From: Nocardioides exalbidus
GTDB lineage: Bacteria > Actinomycetota > Actinomycetes > Propionibacteriales > Nocardioidaceae
DNA: 64,000 nucleotides
Reading direction: 5' to 3'
Assembly (NCBI RefSeq): GCF_900105585.1
Contig: NZ_FNRT01000002.1
Span: 806,001 to 870,000, forward strand
Under the pieces are notes generated by a model that worked only from the letters and a program-made list of their open reading frames with translations, ran no database searches and had not been told where the DNA came from. This document shows positions 11,573 to 18,852 of the stretch, in pieces (the stretch's first letter is position 1; each line of letters begins with the position of its first letter). The position numbers and the translations under genes were made by a program.

Positions 11573-12004
11573 ATGCGTGCTGTCATCCAGCGGGTCCTCT
11601 CCGCCAGCGTCCGGGTCGACGGCGAGGTCGTCGGCGAGCTCGACGGGCCGGGCCTGCTCGTCTACCTCGGCGTCACGCACGACGACGGACCCACCGAGGT
11701 CGCCTGGACCGCGCGCAAGATCTGGGACCTCCGCCTGCTGCGCGAGGAGCAGAGCGCAAGCGACGTCGGGGCGCCGGTGCTCGTGGTCAGCCAGTTCACC
11801 CTCTACGGCGACGCGCGCAAGGGCCGCCGGCCCACGTGGCAGGCAGCCGCTCCGGGACCGGTGAGCGAGCCGCTCTACGACGCGGTGTGCGCCGAGCTCG
11901 TGCGCCTGGGCGCCCGCGTGGAGCGAGGCCGGTTCGGTGCCGACATGCGGGTGGAGAGCGTGAACGACGGCCCGATCACCCTCGTCCTGGACTCCGCCGG
12001 CTAG
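11573..12004 (+). CDS. dtd: D-aminoacyl-tRNA deacylase
   Basis: A 143-residue protein with the full DTD fold signatures: [20 protein letters not shown] at the start, SQFTLYGD for the active-site SQxT motif, and [10 protein letters not shown] for the cross-subunit NxGPxT motif. It removes D-amino acids and glycine mischarged on tRNAs. Its TAG stop lies inside the CTAG that is duplicated by the adjacent IS481 element, so the gene is intact in spite of the insertion. Confidence 0.93.
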   Translation: MRAVIQRVLSASVRVDGEVVGELDGPGLLVYLGVTHDDGPTEVAWTARKIWDLRLLREEQSASDVGAPVLVVSQFTLYGDARKGRRPTWQAAAPGPVSEPLYDAVCAELVRLGARVERGRFGADMRVESVNDGPITLVLDSAG

Positions 12005-13140
12005 GTGTGATGCCCAGGCACGTTGGTCGAGATCGTGTGACATCGCGATCTGAGGTGTAGATGGGTGAAGGCCTCCCGGTGTGGAGTGGAGCTATCTAGG
12101 AACCGCTCCGCCACCGAAGGAGGCCTTCATGGCCCACGCTACCCATGCCAACGCCGCTCTGACCCCGCGTGCCCGGCTCAAGCTGGCCAGGCTCATCGTC
12201 GATCAGGGCTGGGGGATTCCGCGCGCTGCTGAGCGATTCGACGTGTCGTGGAAGACCGCGAAGAAGTGGGCTGATCGCTACGAAGCCGAGGGCCCAGCAG
12301 GGATGTTTGACCGGTCCTCGCGTCCGCACCACCTGCCCAACCGCACGCCAGCACCGGTTGTCCGCAAGATCGTGCACCTGCGCTGGAAGCAGCGGCTCGG
12401 GCCCGTCGAGATCGCCGATCGACTCGGGATGCAGTCCTCGACCGTGTACGCCGTCCTTCGCCGGTGCCGGCTCAACCGCCTCACCCACATCGACCGCGCG
12501 ACCGGAGAGCCGATCCGGCGGTACGAGCACGAGCGTCCCGGCGACTTGATCCACGTCGACGTGAAGAAGCTCGGCAGGGTGCCTGACGGCGGCGGGTGGC
12601 GTTATCTGGGGCGTCAGCAGGGCAAACGGAACCGGCACGTCACCGCCGCCAAGACCGGTGGCCCTCGCAGCAAGTGGGGTCAGCCGCTGATGGGGACCTG
12701 CTACCTGCACACCGTGATCGACGATCACTCCCGCGTGGCCTACGTCGAGGCACACGACGATGAGACCAAGGAGACCGCCGCAGCTGTGCTGCGCAACGCG
12801 GTCGCCTGGTTCGCCGAGCGTGGCGTGACCGTGCAGCGGGTGCTGTCCGACAACGGTGGCGCCTACCGGTCCTACCTGTGGCGCGACACGTGCGCCGAGC
12901 TCGGCATCACCCCGAAGCGGACTCGGCCCTATCGGCCCCAGACCAACGGCAAGATCGAGCGGTTCCATCGCACCCTGGTCGAGGGTTGGGCGTTCAAGAA
13001 GTTCTACAACTCCGAGTCAGCCCGCCTGGCCGCACTGCGAGGATGGGTCCACGAGTACAACCACCACCGGCCCCACTCAGCAATTGGGAAGCAGGCACCC
13101 ATCACCAGGTTGGACAACCTGCTTGGGCATCACAGCTAGG
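12000..13140. mobile_element. IS481-family insertion sequence with 6-bp target duplication
   Basis: The element spans 12006-13134 (1129 bp). Its ends are imperfect inverted repeats: TGTGATGCCCAGGCACGTTG on the left, and TGTGATGCCCAAGCAGGTTG as the reverse complement of the right end (18 of 20 match). It is bordered by the direct repeat GCTAGG at 12000-12005 and 13135-13140, which fits the NCTAGN target reported for IS481. A single transposase gene fills it. Perfect target duplication and an intact ORF point to a recent insertion. It sits exactly on the overlapping stop codons of dtd and the GH16 gene. Confidence 0.93.
12129..13139 (+). CDS. IS481-family DDE transposase
   Basis: A 336-residue transposase. 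The N-terminal third carries helix-turn-helix segments (IPRAAERFDVSWKTAKKWAD; LGPVEIADRLGMQSSTVYAV). The rve/integrase core follows with the catalytic triad: Asp in DLIHVDVKK, Asp in VLSDNGGAY, Glu in GKIERFHRT, and the family ending HEYNHHRPHSAIG. I chose the ATG at 12129, preceded by GAAGGAGG; an earlier in-frame ATG at 12081 lacks such a site. The stop uses the TAG of the right-hand target duplication, so the last codons come from the element and the stop itself from the host. Confidence 0.92.
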   Translation: MAHATHANAALTPRARLKLARLIVDQGWGIPRAAERFDVSWKTAKKWADRYEAEGPAGMFDRSSRPHHLPNRTPAPVVRKIVHLRWKQRLGPVEIADRLGMQSSTVYAVLRRCRLNRLTHIDRATGEPIRRYEHERPGDLIHVDVKKLGRVPDGGGWRYLGRQQGKRNRHVTAAKTGGPRSKWGQPLMGTCYLHTVIDDHSRVAYVEAHDDETKETAAAVLRNAVAWFAERGVTVQRVLSDNGGAYRSYLWRDTCAELGITPKRTRPYRPQTNGKIERFHRTLVEGWAFKKFYNSESARLAALRGWVHEYNHHRPHSAIGKQAPITRLDNLLGHHS

Positions 13141-14302
13141 GCGCGCCGGTCTCCCACACCCGCGCCCAGTCGACCTCCATGTGCTCGGGCAGCTCGCCGT
13201 TGAAGCGCGGCAGCTCGTAGTCGGACGAGAGCAGGCTCAGGATCAGGAACTCCGGGCGGCCGGACGTGGGGCCCTCGAGGCGCTGGGTGACCTGCCCGTC
13301 GATGCGGAAGACGTACTCCTCGGGCGTCCACTCGACCGAGTAGACGTGGTACGTCGACGCCCAGTCGTCGCCGTACTGCTCGACGTCGGGCACCCAGCCG
13401 CCCACGGTCTGCTTCTTGCCGGCCTCGTCGAGGAAGTAGGTGAACTGCGTCAGGCCGCCGAGCGGGTGGTCGTCACCGAAGTACTCCATGACGTCGATCT
13501 CCGCGCCACCCTTCTGCGGGCCGCCGGAGAGCTGGCCGCCGACCGCCTGCATCCAGAAGGCCGCGTGCTGGCCACGCGCCGACTGCGTCTTGATCCGCGC
13601 GGCGGCGTAGCCGTAGGTGAACGACAGCGTCCCCTCGGTGCCGACGTGCCCGTTGAGCCGGTAGGGGAACTTCTTGCGGCGCCCGGGCAGCTGGCACTCG
13701 CCCTTCATGTCCGGGTCCTCGATGACGCTGAGCTGGAGGACGCCGTCGGCGACCTGGGCGGCCTGGGCGCCGGCGCGCGAGCACGTCCGTACGCCGATGT
13801 GGCCCTGTGCCCGCGTGTGCCAGGTGGCGTCGGGCTGGTCGAGCGAGTTCTCGTCGAAGTCGTCGGTGAACGTCGCGGCGGGTGCGTCGCTCGTCGAGAC
13901 CTCCGCGCCGATGGCGTCGTCGCCCGAACCCACGACGACGTGCAGGTCGCCGGCGGTCGTCGAGGTCAGCGCGACCTGCCCGTCCGCGTCGGTCTCCTGC
14001 TCGTCCACCTCGTCCCAGCCGTCGCCGGTCCTGCCGTAGAGGGTGACGGTCGTGCCTTCATCGACGTCGGCGATCGTGGCGTCGACGACCCAGGCCGCGT
14101 CGTCGGCGGCCTCGGTGTCCTCGCCGTTGGCGGCGAGCTGCGGCAGCACGCGTGCGTCCACCGCGTCGCTCTCGGTGTACGACGGCGGCTGCGGGTCCCC
14201 GTCTGACGAGCAGCCGGCCGTGACGATGCCCACGGCGAGCAACCCCGCGATCAGGCGCGTGGCAGCGTGGGGACGGGACGAGGCACGGCGGGCACGGCTC
14301 AT
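13136..14302 (-). CDS. Glycoside hydrolase family 16 lipoprotein
   Basis: A 388-residue exported protein. The ATG at 14302 opens a lipoprotein signal (basic start, hydrophobic 16-29, lipobox VTAG-Cys31). Residues about 40-145 form a beta-rich lead domain. From about 150 to the end is a GH16 concanavalin-like domain with the catalytic motif E-I-D-V-M-E (in GAEIDVMEYFG: nucleophile and acid/base Glu). GH16 enzymes cut beta-1,3 or beta-1,4 glucans and galactans; the exact substrate is not evident. The stop codon is within the right target duplication of the IS481 element but is preserved. An earlier in-frame ATG at 14416 would place 38 residues before the signal and overlap cysD, so I rejected it. 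Confidence 0.85.
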   Translation of the reverse strand: MSRARRASSRPHAATRLIAGLLAVGIVTAGCSSDGDPQPPSYTESDAVDARVLPQLAANGEDTEAADDAAWVVDATIADVDEGTTVTLYGRTGDGWDEVDEQETDADGQVALTSTTAGDLHVVVGSGDDAIGAEVSTSDAPAATFTDDFDENSLDQPDATWHTRAQGHIGVRTCSRAGAQAAQVADGVLQLSVIEDPDMKGECQLPGRRKKFPYRLNGHVGTEGTLSFTYGYAAARIKTQSARGQHAAFWMQAVGGQLSGGPQKGGAEIDVMEYFGDDHPLGGLTQFTYFLDEAGKKQTVGGWVPDVEQYGDDWASTYHVYSVEWTPEEYVFRIDGQVTQRLEGPTSGRPEFLILSLLSSDYELPRFNGELPEHMEVDWARVWETGAP

Positions 14303-14405
14303 CTGGCCGAGTCTGGCCGACCACGCCCGGCCACGCGAATTCACCGAGCCGTGTGTCGTGGCTACGATGAACGCTGCTGTCCCCGAGAGAGGCCACCTCT
14401 GCATC

Positions 14406-15320
14406 ATGACCAACACCCACGTCGACTACCAGCTGAGCCAGCTGGACCAGCTCGAGGCGGAGTCGATCCACATCTTCCGTGAGGTCGCCGCCGAGTTCGA
14501 GAAGCCGGTCCTGATGTTCTCGGGTGGCAAGGACTCCATCGTCATGCTCCGCCTCGCCGAGAAGGCGTTCTACCCGGCGAAGATCCCGTTCCCGATCCTG
14601 CAGGTGGACACGGGCCTGGACTTCCCCGAGGTCATGGAGACCCGCGACAACTGGGTCAACCGCCTCGGCGTGCGCCTGGTCGTGGCCTCGATCGACGACG
14701 CGATCGCCAACGGGGTCGTGGTCGACGACGGCAAGACCAGCCGCAACCGCATGCAGACCGGCACCCTGCTCCACGCCATCGAGGAGAACGGCTTCACCGC
14801 CGCCTTCGGTGGTGGCCGCCGCGACGAGGAGAAGGCCCGCGCCAAGGAGCGCGTCTACTCCCACCGCGACGAGTTCGGCCAGTGGGACCCGAAGATGCAG
14901 CGCCCCGAGCTGTGGAGCCTCTACAACGGCCGCCTGCACGCCGGCGAGCACATGCGGATCTTCCCGATCTCGAACTGGACCGAGCTCGACATCTGGGACT
15001 ACATCGGCCGCGAGGGCATCGAGATCCCCAACATCTACTTCAGCCACCAGCGCCGCGTCTTCGAGCGCGACGGCATGCTGATGACCGAGACGCCGCTCAA
15101 CCCGCTGCGCGCGGGCGAGGTCGCCGAGGAGCGCACGGTGCGCTTCCGCACCTGCGGCGACATCACCCTGACCGGCTGCGTGGAGTCCACCGCCAGCACG
15201 ATCGACGAGATCATCGAGGAGGTCGCGGCTGCCCGGGTCACCGAGCGCGGCGCGACCCGCGGTGACGACCGGTTCAGCGAGGCGGCCATGGAAGACCGCA
15301 AGAAGGAAGGCTACTTCTGA
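14406..15320 (+). CDS. cysD: Sulfate adenylyltransferase subunit 2
   Basis: A 304-residue PAPS-reductase-type protein. The PP-loop FSGGKDSIVMLRLAEKAF and the lead QLDQLEAESIHIFREV are diagnostic, as is the C-terminal region FRTCGDITLTGCVES. With CysN it makes adenylylsulfate from ATP and sulfate, powered by GTP. I chose ATG 14406, which gives the usual distance to QLEAESIHI; ATG 14367, in frame, would add 13 residues. It is divergent from the GH16 gene. The stop TGA shares a base with the cysN ATG. Confidence 0.95.
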   Translation: MTNTHVDYQLSQLDQLEAESIHIFREVAAEFEKPVLMFSGGKDSIVMLRLAEKAFYPAKIPFPILQVDTGLDFPEVMETRDNWVNRLGVRLVVASIDDAIANGVVVDDGKTSRNRMQTGTLLHAIEENGFTAAFGGGRRDEEKARAKERVYSHRDEFGQWDPKMQRPELWSLYNGRLHAGEHMRIFPISNWTELDIWDYIGREGIEIPNIYFSHQRRVFERDGMLMTETPLNPLRAGEVAEERTVRFRTCGDITLTGCVESTASTIDEIIEEVAAARVTERGATRGDDRFSEAAMEDRKKEGYF

Positions 15321-16591
15321 TGGGCGCCACCGATGGCCAGATGGACCTGCTCCGCTTCGCGACGGCGGGTTCGGTCGACGACGGCAAGTCGACCCTGATC
15401 GGCCGCCTGCTCTTCGACAGCAAGTCGATCTTCGCCGACCAGCTCGAGGCCGTGGAGAAGACCTCCACGGACAAGGGCCACGGCTACGTCGACCTGTCGC
15501 TGCTGACCGACGGCCTGCGCTCCGAGCGCGAGCAGGGCATCACGATCGACGTCGCCTACCGCTACTTCGCGACGCCCAACCGCAAGTTCATCATCGCCGA
15601 CACCCCGGGCCACGTGCAGTACACCCGCAACATGGTCACCGGCGCCTCGACCGCCGACCTCGGCCTCGTGCTGGTCGACGCCCGCCACGGCCTCACCGAG
15701 CAGTCGCGCCGCCACGCGGTGCTGCTCTCGCTGCTGCGCGTGCCGCACCTGGTCCTCTGCATCAACAAGATGGACCTGGTCGAGTGGTCGCAGGAGACCT
15801 ACGAGCGGATCCACAGCGAGTTCACCCAGTTCGCGACCAAGCTCAACATCCCCGACCTCGAGGTCATCCCGATCTCCGCGCTCAACGGCGACAACGTTGT
15901 CGACCGCTCGGAGAACACGCCCTGGTACCACGGCCCGACGCTCATGCACCACCTCGAGCACGTGCACGTGGCCTCCGACCGCGACCTCGTCGACACCCGC
16001 TTCCCGGTGCAGTACGTCGTACGCCCCAAGTCCGACGAGCACCACGACTACCGCGGCTACGCCGGCCAGGTCGCGGGCGGCGTGCTGAAGAAGGGCGACG
16101 AGGTCATCGTGCTGCCCTCCGGCATGACGTCGAAGATCTCGGGCATCGACCTGTTCGACCGCGAGGTCGACGAGGCCTTCCCGCCGATGTCGGTCACGGT
16201 CCGGCTCGAGGACGACGTGGACGTCTCGCGCGGCGACATGATCGCCCGCGTCAAGAACGCGCCGAAGCCCAGCCAGGACATCGACGCGATGGTCTGCTGG
16301 ATGACCAACGAGCCGCTGCGCCCACGCCAGAAGCTCGCCATCAAGCACACCACCCGGACCGGGCGCGCGATGGTCAAGGACATCCAGTACCGCCTCGACG
16401 TGAACTCGCTGCACCGCGACCAGGAGGCCGGCGAGCTCGGGCTCAACGAGATCGGCCGCGTCCAGCTGCGCACCACCGTGCCGCTGCTGTGCGACCCGTA
16501 CTCGAAGAACCGCACCACCGGCTCGTTCATCCTGATCGACGAGGCGACCGGCGTCACCGTCGGCGCCGGCATGATCAACAGCGGCAGCTGA
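15320..16591 (+). CDS. cysN: Sulfate adenylyltransferase subunit 1 (GTPase)
   Basis: A 423-residue translation-factor-like GTPase: G1 GSVDDGKST, switch region SEREQGITIDVAYRYF, G3 DTPGHVQYTRNM, G4 NKMD, then the beta-barrel domains. It stops after the barrel and has no C-terminal CysC, unlike mycobacterial CysNC; the APS kinase is encoded 6 kb away. It drives ATP sulfurylase activity through GTP hydrolysis. It is translationally coupled to cysD and is followed by a strong hairpin terminator at 16658-16684. Confidence 0.95.
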   Translation: MGATDGQMDLLRFATAGSVDDGKSTLIGRLLFDSKSIFADQLEAVEKTSTDKGHGYVDLSLLTDGLRSEREQGITIDVAYRYFATPNRKFIIADTPGHVQYTRNMVTGASTADLGLVLVDARHGLTEQSRRHAVLLSLLRVPHLVLCINKMDLVEWSQETYERIHSEFTQFATKLNIPDLEVIPISALNGDNVVDRSENTPWYHGPTLMHHLEHVHVASDRDLVDTRFPVQYVVRPKSDEHHDYRGYAGQVAGGVLKKGDEVIVLPSGMTSKISGIDLFDREVDEAFPPMSVTVRLEDDVDVSRGDMIARVKNAPKPSQDIDAMVCWMTNEPLRPRQKLAIKHTTRTGRAMVKDIQYRLDVNSLHRDQEAGELGLNEIGRVQLRTTVPLLCDPYSKNRTTGSFILIDEATGVTVGAGMINSGS

Positions 16592-16657
16592 GCCGCCGCT
16601 GACGCCTCGCATGACGCAGGGCCGGTCCAGACCGGCACGGCGCAGAACGTCCCCGAT

Positions 16658-16684
16658 GGGCCCCACCGCACGCGGTCGGGGCCC
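16658..16684 (+). terminator. Hairpin terminator after cysDN
   Basis: GGGCCCCACCG pairs with CGGT-C-GGGGCCC (one bulged C) around a 4-nt loop, followed by TTCGTGTT. A smaller inverted repeat, GCCGGTC-CA-GACCGGC, lies just upstream at 16621-16636. It separates cysDN from the regulator gene. Confidence 0.7.
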
Positions 16685-16723
16685 TTCGTGTTGCCCGCCC
16701 GTGGACGACCGGTGGCGGTTCAC

Positions 16724-16751
16724 TTGCCAGAAAATGACACGTCCTTGGCAA
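16724..16751. promoter_or_regulatory. Paired TTGCCA/TTGGCAA sites before the HTH-TPR regulator
   Basis: TTGCCA at 16724 and TTGGCAA at 16745 form a spaced inverted repeat (starts 21 bp apart) in an AT-rich patch 21 bp before the regulator start. The same TTGGCAA core occurs three times before the peptide genes at 18570, 18634 and, as TTGGGCAA, 18643. This suggests one DNA-binding protein acts at both promoters, the regulator itself being the obvious candidate (inference). Confidence 0.5.
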
Positions 16752-16771
16752 ATGTGACCCAGAATGTCCGA

Positions 16772-18130
16772 ATGGACTCGCGTCATGCCGAGATGCTCGC
16801 CCAGACCGACCGCGTCGCACTGGGCCGTCGTCTGCGTTCCGCCCGCCAGGCCCGTGGCCTGACGCAGGGCGAGGTGGCCGCCGACGTCATGTCGATCGCC
16901 TACCTCTCCCGCATCGAGACCGGGCACCGCCGCCCCACCGCACCGGCGCTGGAGGAGCTCGCCGAACGCCTCGGCGTCACCGCCGAGTCGCTCCTCGGCG
17001 TCGCCGACCGCCGCGTGGTCGACGAGATCCGGCTGGCGCTCGACTACGCCGAGCTCTCGCTTGAGTCGGGCCAGCCCGAGGACGCGGCGACCCACCTGCA
17101 GGCAGCGCTCACGCAGATGACGACCTCCAAGGTCGAGGACATGCGCGACCGCGCACGGCTGCTCCACGCCCGCGCCCACGAGGCGCTCGACCAGGTCGAC
17201 GACGCCATCCTGGAGCTCGAGGAGCTGATCGACGGCGACACGACCGACGGCCTCACCCGGATCAAGGCCGGCATCGCGATCAGCCGCATCTACCGCGAGT
17301 CCGGCGACCTGAGCCGGGCCATCGAGTGCGGCGAGCGCGTGATGGCCTACGTCGAGGACGCCGGGCTGGACTCCTCCGACGAGGCCGTGCAGCTCGCGGT
17401 CACCCTGGCCGCCGCCCACTTCGAGCGCGGCGACACCGGCCACGCGGTGCGGATGTGCCGCAAGGCCATCTCCCGCGCGGAGACGCTCGGCACGCCCAAG
17501 GCGCGCGCCTCCGCCTACTGGAACGCCAGTGCGATGCAGGCCCGGCGCGGTGACGTGGCAACCGCGGTCCCGCTCGCCGAGCGCGCCCTCGCGCTGCTCG
17601 GCGAGGGCCAGGACGCCCGCAACCTCGCCCTCCTCCGTGGAGAGGTCGGCCGCCTGCAGCTCGAGCTCGACCCGCCCGCGCTCGACGACGCGCGGCGCAA
17701 CCTCGAGCAGGCCGCTGCCGAGATGGAGTGGAGCCCGTCCACGTCCTCCGACCGGGCCCAGGTGCTGCTCGGTCTCGCGCGTGCCGCCTTCCTCTCCGGT
17801 GACGTGCCGGCGAGCCGCGACCTGGTCGCCCAGGTGCACGACGTCGCCAACGGGCACCTGCCCCTCGCCGAGGCAGAGGCGTGGGCCCTGCTGGGCAGCA
17901 CGCACGTGTCCGAGGGGGCCACCGACGAGGCGGGCTCGTGCTTCCGCCAGGCGGTGCTCACCCTCTCGGGCATCGGCGCCGACAAGGGCGCCGCACAGCT
18001 GTGGTTCGACCTGGCCGCGCTCCTCGAGGGCATCGGACAGGCCGAAGCGGCGTCCGACGCCTACCGGCGCGCCGCGGCGTCGACCGGGCTGCGGGCGCGC
18101 GTGGCGTCCACCACGTTCGCCCGCAGCTGA
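16772..18130 (+). CDS. HTH-TPR transcriptional regulator, probable peptide receptor
   Basis: A 452-residue protein with an XRE helix-turn-helix at residues about 13-75 (LGRRLRSARQARGLTQGEVA, SIAYLSRIETGHRRPTAPAL) and then some 370 residues of helix pairs with tetratricopeptide character (LESGQPEDAATHLQAAL, SGDLSRAIECGERVM, RRGDVATAVPLAERALALL, IGQAEAASDAYRRAAA). This N-HTH plus C-TPR layout is that of RRNPP receptors (PlcR, NprR, PrgX), which bind short exported peptides. Two genes for a tiny exported peptide follow on the other strand 35 bp after its stop. I chose ATG 16772; the frame is open upstream but covers the operator-like sites. No clear ribosome site precedes it, so the transcript may be nearly leaderless. 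Peptide binding is inferred from layout and neighbours, not shown. Confidence 0.8.
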   Translation: MDSRHAEMLAQTDRVALGRRLRSARQARGLTQGEVAADVMSIAYLSRIETGHRRPTAPALEELAERLGVTAESLLGVADRRVVDEIRLALDYAELSLESGQPEDAATHLQAALTQMTTSKVEDMRDRARLLHARAHEALDQVDDAILELEELIDGDTTDGLTRIKAGIAISRIYRESGDLSRAIECGERVMAYVEDAGLDSSDEAVQLAVTLAAAHFERGDTGHAVRMCRKAISRAETLGTPKARASAYWNASAMQARRGDVATAVPLAERALALLGEGQDARNLALLRGEVGRLQLELDPPALDDARRNLEQAAAEMEWSPSTSSDRAQVLLGLARAAFLSGDVPASRDLVAQVHDVANGHLPLAEAEAWALLGSTHVSEGATDEAGSCFRQAVLTLSGIGADKGAAQLWFDLAALLEGIGQAEAASDAYRRAAASTGLRARVASTTFARS

Positions 18131-18165
18131 GGTCGACGTGAGCCCTCAGCGGGAGGACCGGAGGG

Positions 18166-18291
18166 TCAGCAGCACCAGCCGGTCTTGAGCGTCGTGGGGC
18201 CCACCGGTGCGGCCGAGGCGGGAGCCGCGAGGCCGGCCAGGCTGACGAGGGCGATCGAGGCGAGGACGAGGCGGGCGGGCTTGCTGTTCAT
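18166..18291 (-). CDS. 41-residue exported peptide, copy 2
   Basis: A small gene below usual ORF cut-offs. It encodes a basic start (MNSKPARL), a hydrophobic core (VLASIALVSLAGLAA), a signal-peptidase site PASA, and a predicted 14-residue mature peptide APVGPTTLKTGWCC. GGAGATTCCC precedes the ATG. The product is identical to that of the upstream copy except Asn2 for Lys2; the two genes differ at 5 of 126 bases, 4 of them silent, so the peptide sequence is under selection. It lies 35 bp after the stop of the HTH-TPR regulator, on the opposite strand. I infer a signalling peptide read by that regulator; a C-terminal Cys-Cys could also support a disulfide, thioether or metal site. A bacteriocin-like role is possible but no modification, immunity or ABC export gene is nearby. 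Confidence 0.8.
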   Translation of the reverse strand: MNSKPARLVLASIALVSLAGLAAPASAAPVGPTTLKTGWCC

Positions 18292-18411
18292 GGGAATCTC
18301 CAGGGGTTGTCTCGTGGGTGGGTGCTGACGCTGACGTGCGGGTGTCTCAGGTGGATCGGGTCGTGCTGGTCGTGCTGGGACGTGCAGGAGCGCTGGCCGG
18401 GCAGGGGCCGG

Positions 18412-18537
18412 TCAGCAGCACCAGCCCGTCTTCAGCGTCGTGGGGCCGACCGGGGCGGCCGAGGCGGGAGCCGCGAGGCCGGCCAGGCTGACGAGGGCGA
18501 TCGAGGCGAGGACGAGGCGGGCGGGCTTGCTCTTCAT
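18412..18537 (-). CDS. 41-residue exported peptide, copy 1
   Basis: The promoter-proximal copy of the tandem pair. It encodes MKSKPARL, a hydrophobic core, the cleavage site PASA and the same predicted mature peptide APVGPTTLKTGWCC as copy 2. The ribosome site CTTGGAGAACCCC stands before the ATG. The 120 bp between the copies have diverged, so only the coding part is conserved. No promoter is evident between them, hence they are probably cotranscribed. See copy 2 for the inferred pheromone role. Confidence 0.82.
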   Translation of the reverse strand: MKSKPARLVLASIALVSLAGLAAPASAAPVGPTTLKTGWCC

Positions 18538-18852
18538 GGGGTTCTCCAAGGGGTGATGTGCCGGATGGGTTGGCAAGCTCCCGAGTTCCTGCACGATAAA
18601 TAGTGTCAAAACTGATGCGAAGTCTTCTCCGGTTTGGCAAACTTGGGCAAGTCCCGTTGTCAATTCCCTGTGTCGACAGCGGTCACACCACCTCGTGAAC
18701 CCCCCTTCGCGAGAACACGCACCGGTCCCCACCCGGTTGCCGCCCGGACCCCCCGCCACCCCCCGCGGGGGTCCTCGCACGTGTGGACCAGCCCGGTGTG
18801 CGGGCGCGCTCGAGCCCCGCCACGCCGGTCGGCGAGGCGGAGGAACCGCAGG
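18538..18852. promoter_or_regulatory. Promoter region of the peptide genes
   Basis: This 315-bp gene-free stretch holds TTGGCAAG at 18570-18577, a low-GC patch around 18590-18610 with TATTTAT on the minus strand as a plausible -10 box, TTTGGCAAAC at 18633-18642 and TTGGGCAAG at 18643-18651. The last two cores repeat at about one DNA turn. TTGACA occurs twice on the minus strand, but neither copy is well spaced from TATTTAT. From about 18690 to 18852 I see only GC-rich sequence with short CCCCCGCGGGGG-type symmetry, which may end the histidine kinase transcript. Confidence 0.5.

Noticed and set aside
14367..14405. An upstream ATG adding 13 residues to CysD
   Set aside because: The shorter form gives the family-typical distance to QLEAESIHI; the extra residues have no counterpart that I remember.
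18166..18537. The micro-peptides as lanthipeptide or other RiPP precursors
   Set aside because: A Sec-type signal peptide is present, the core has only one Thr pair and two adjacent Cys, and no modifying enzyme or dedicated ABC exporter is near. Not fully excluded.
18347..18640. A 97-codon minus-strand frame over the first peptide gene
   Set aside because: It reads the peptide gene out of frame into an Arg/Pro-rich sequence; the 41-codon frame has a signal peptide, ribosome site and a conserved copy.
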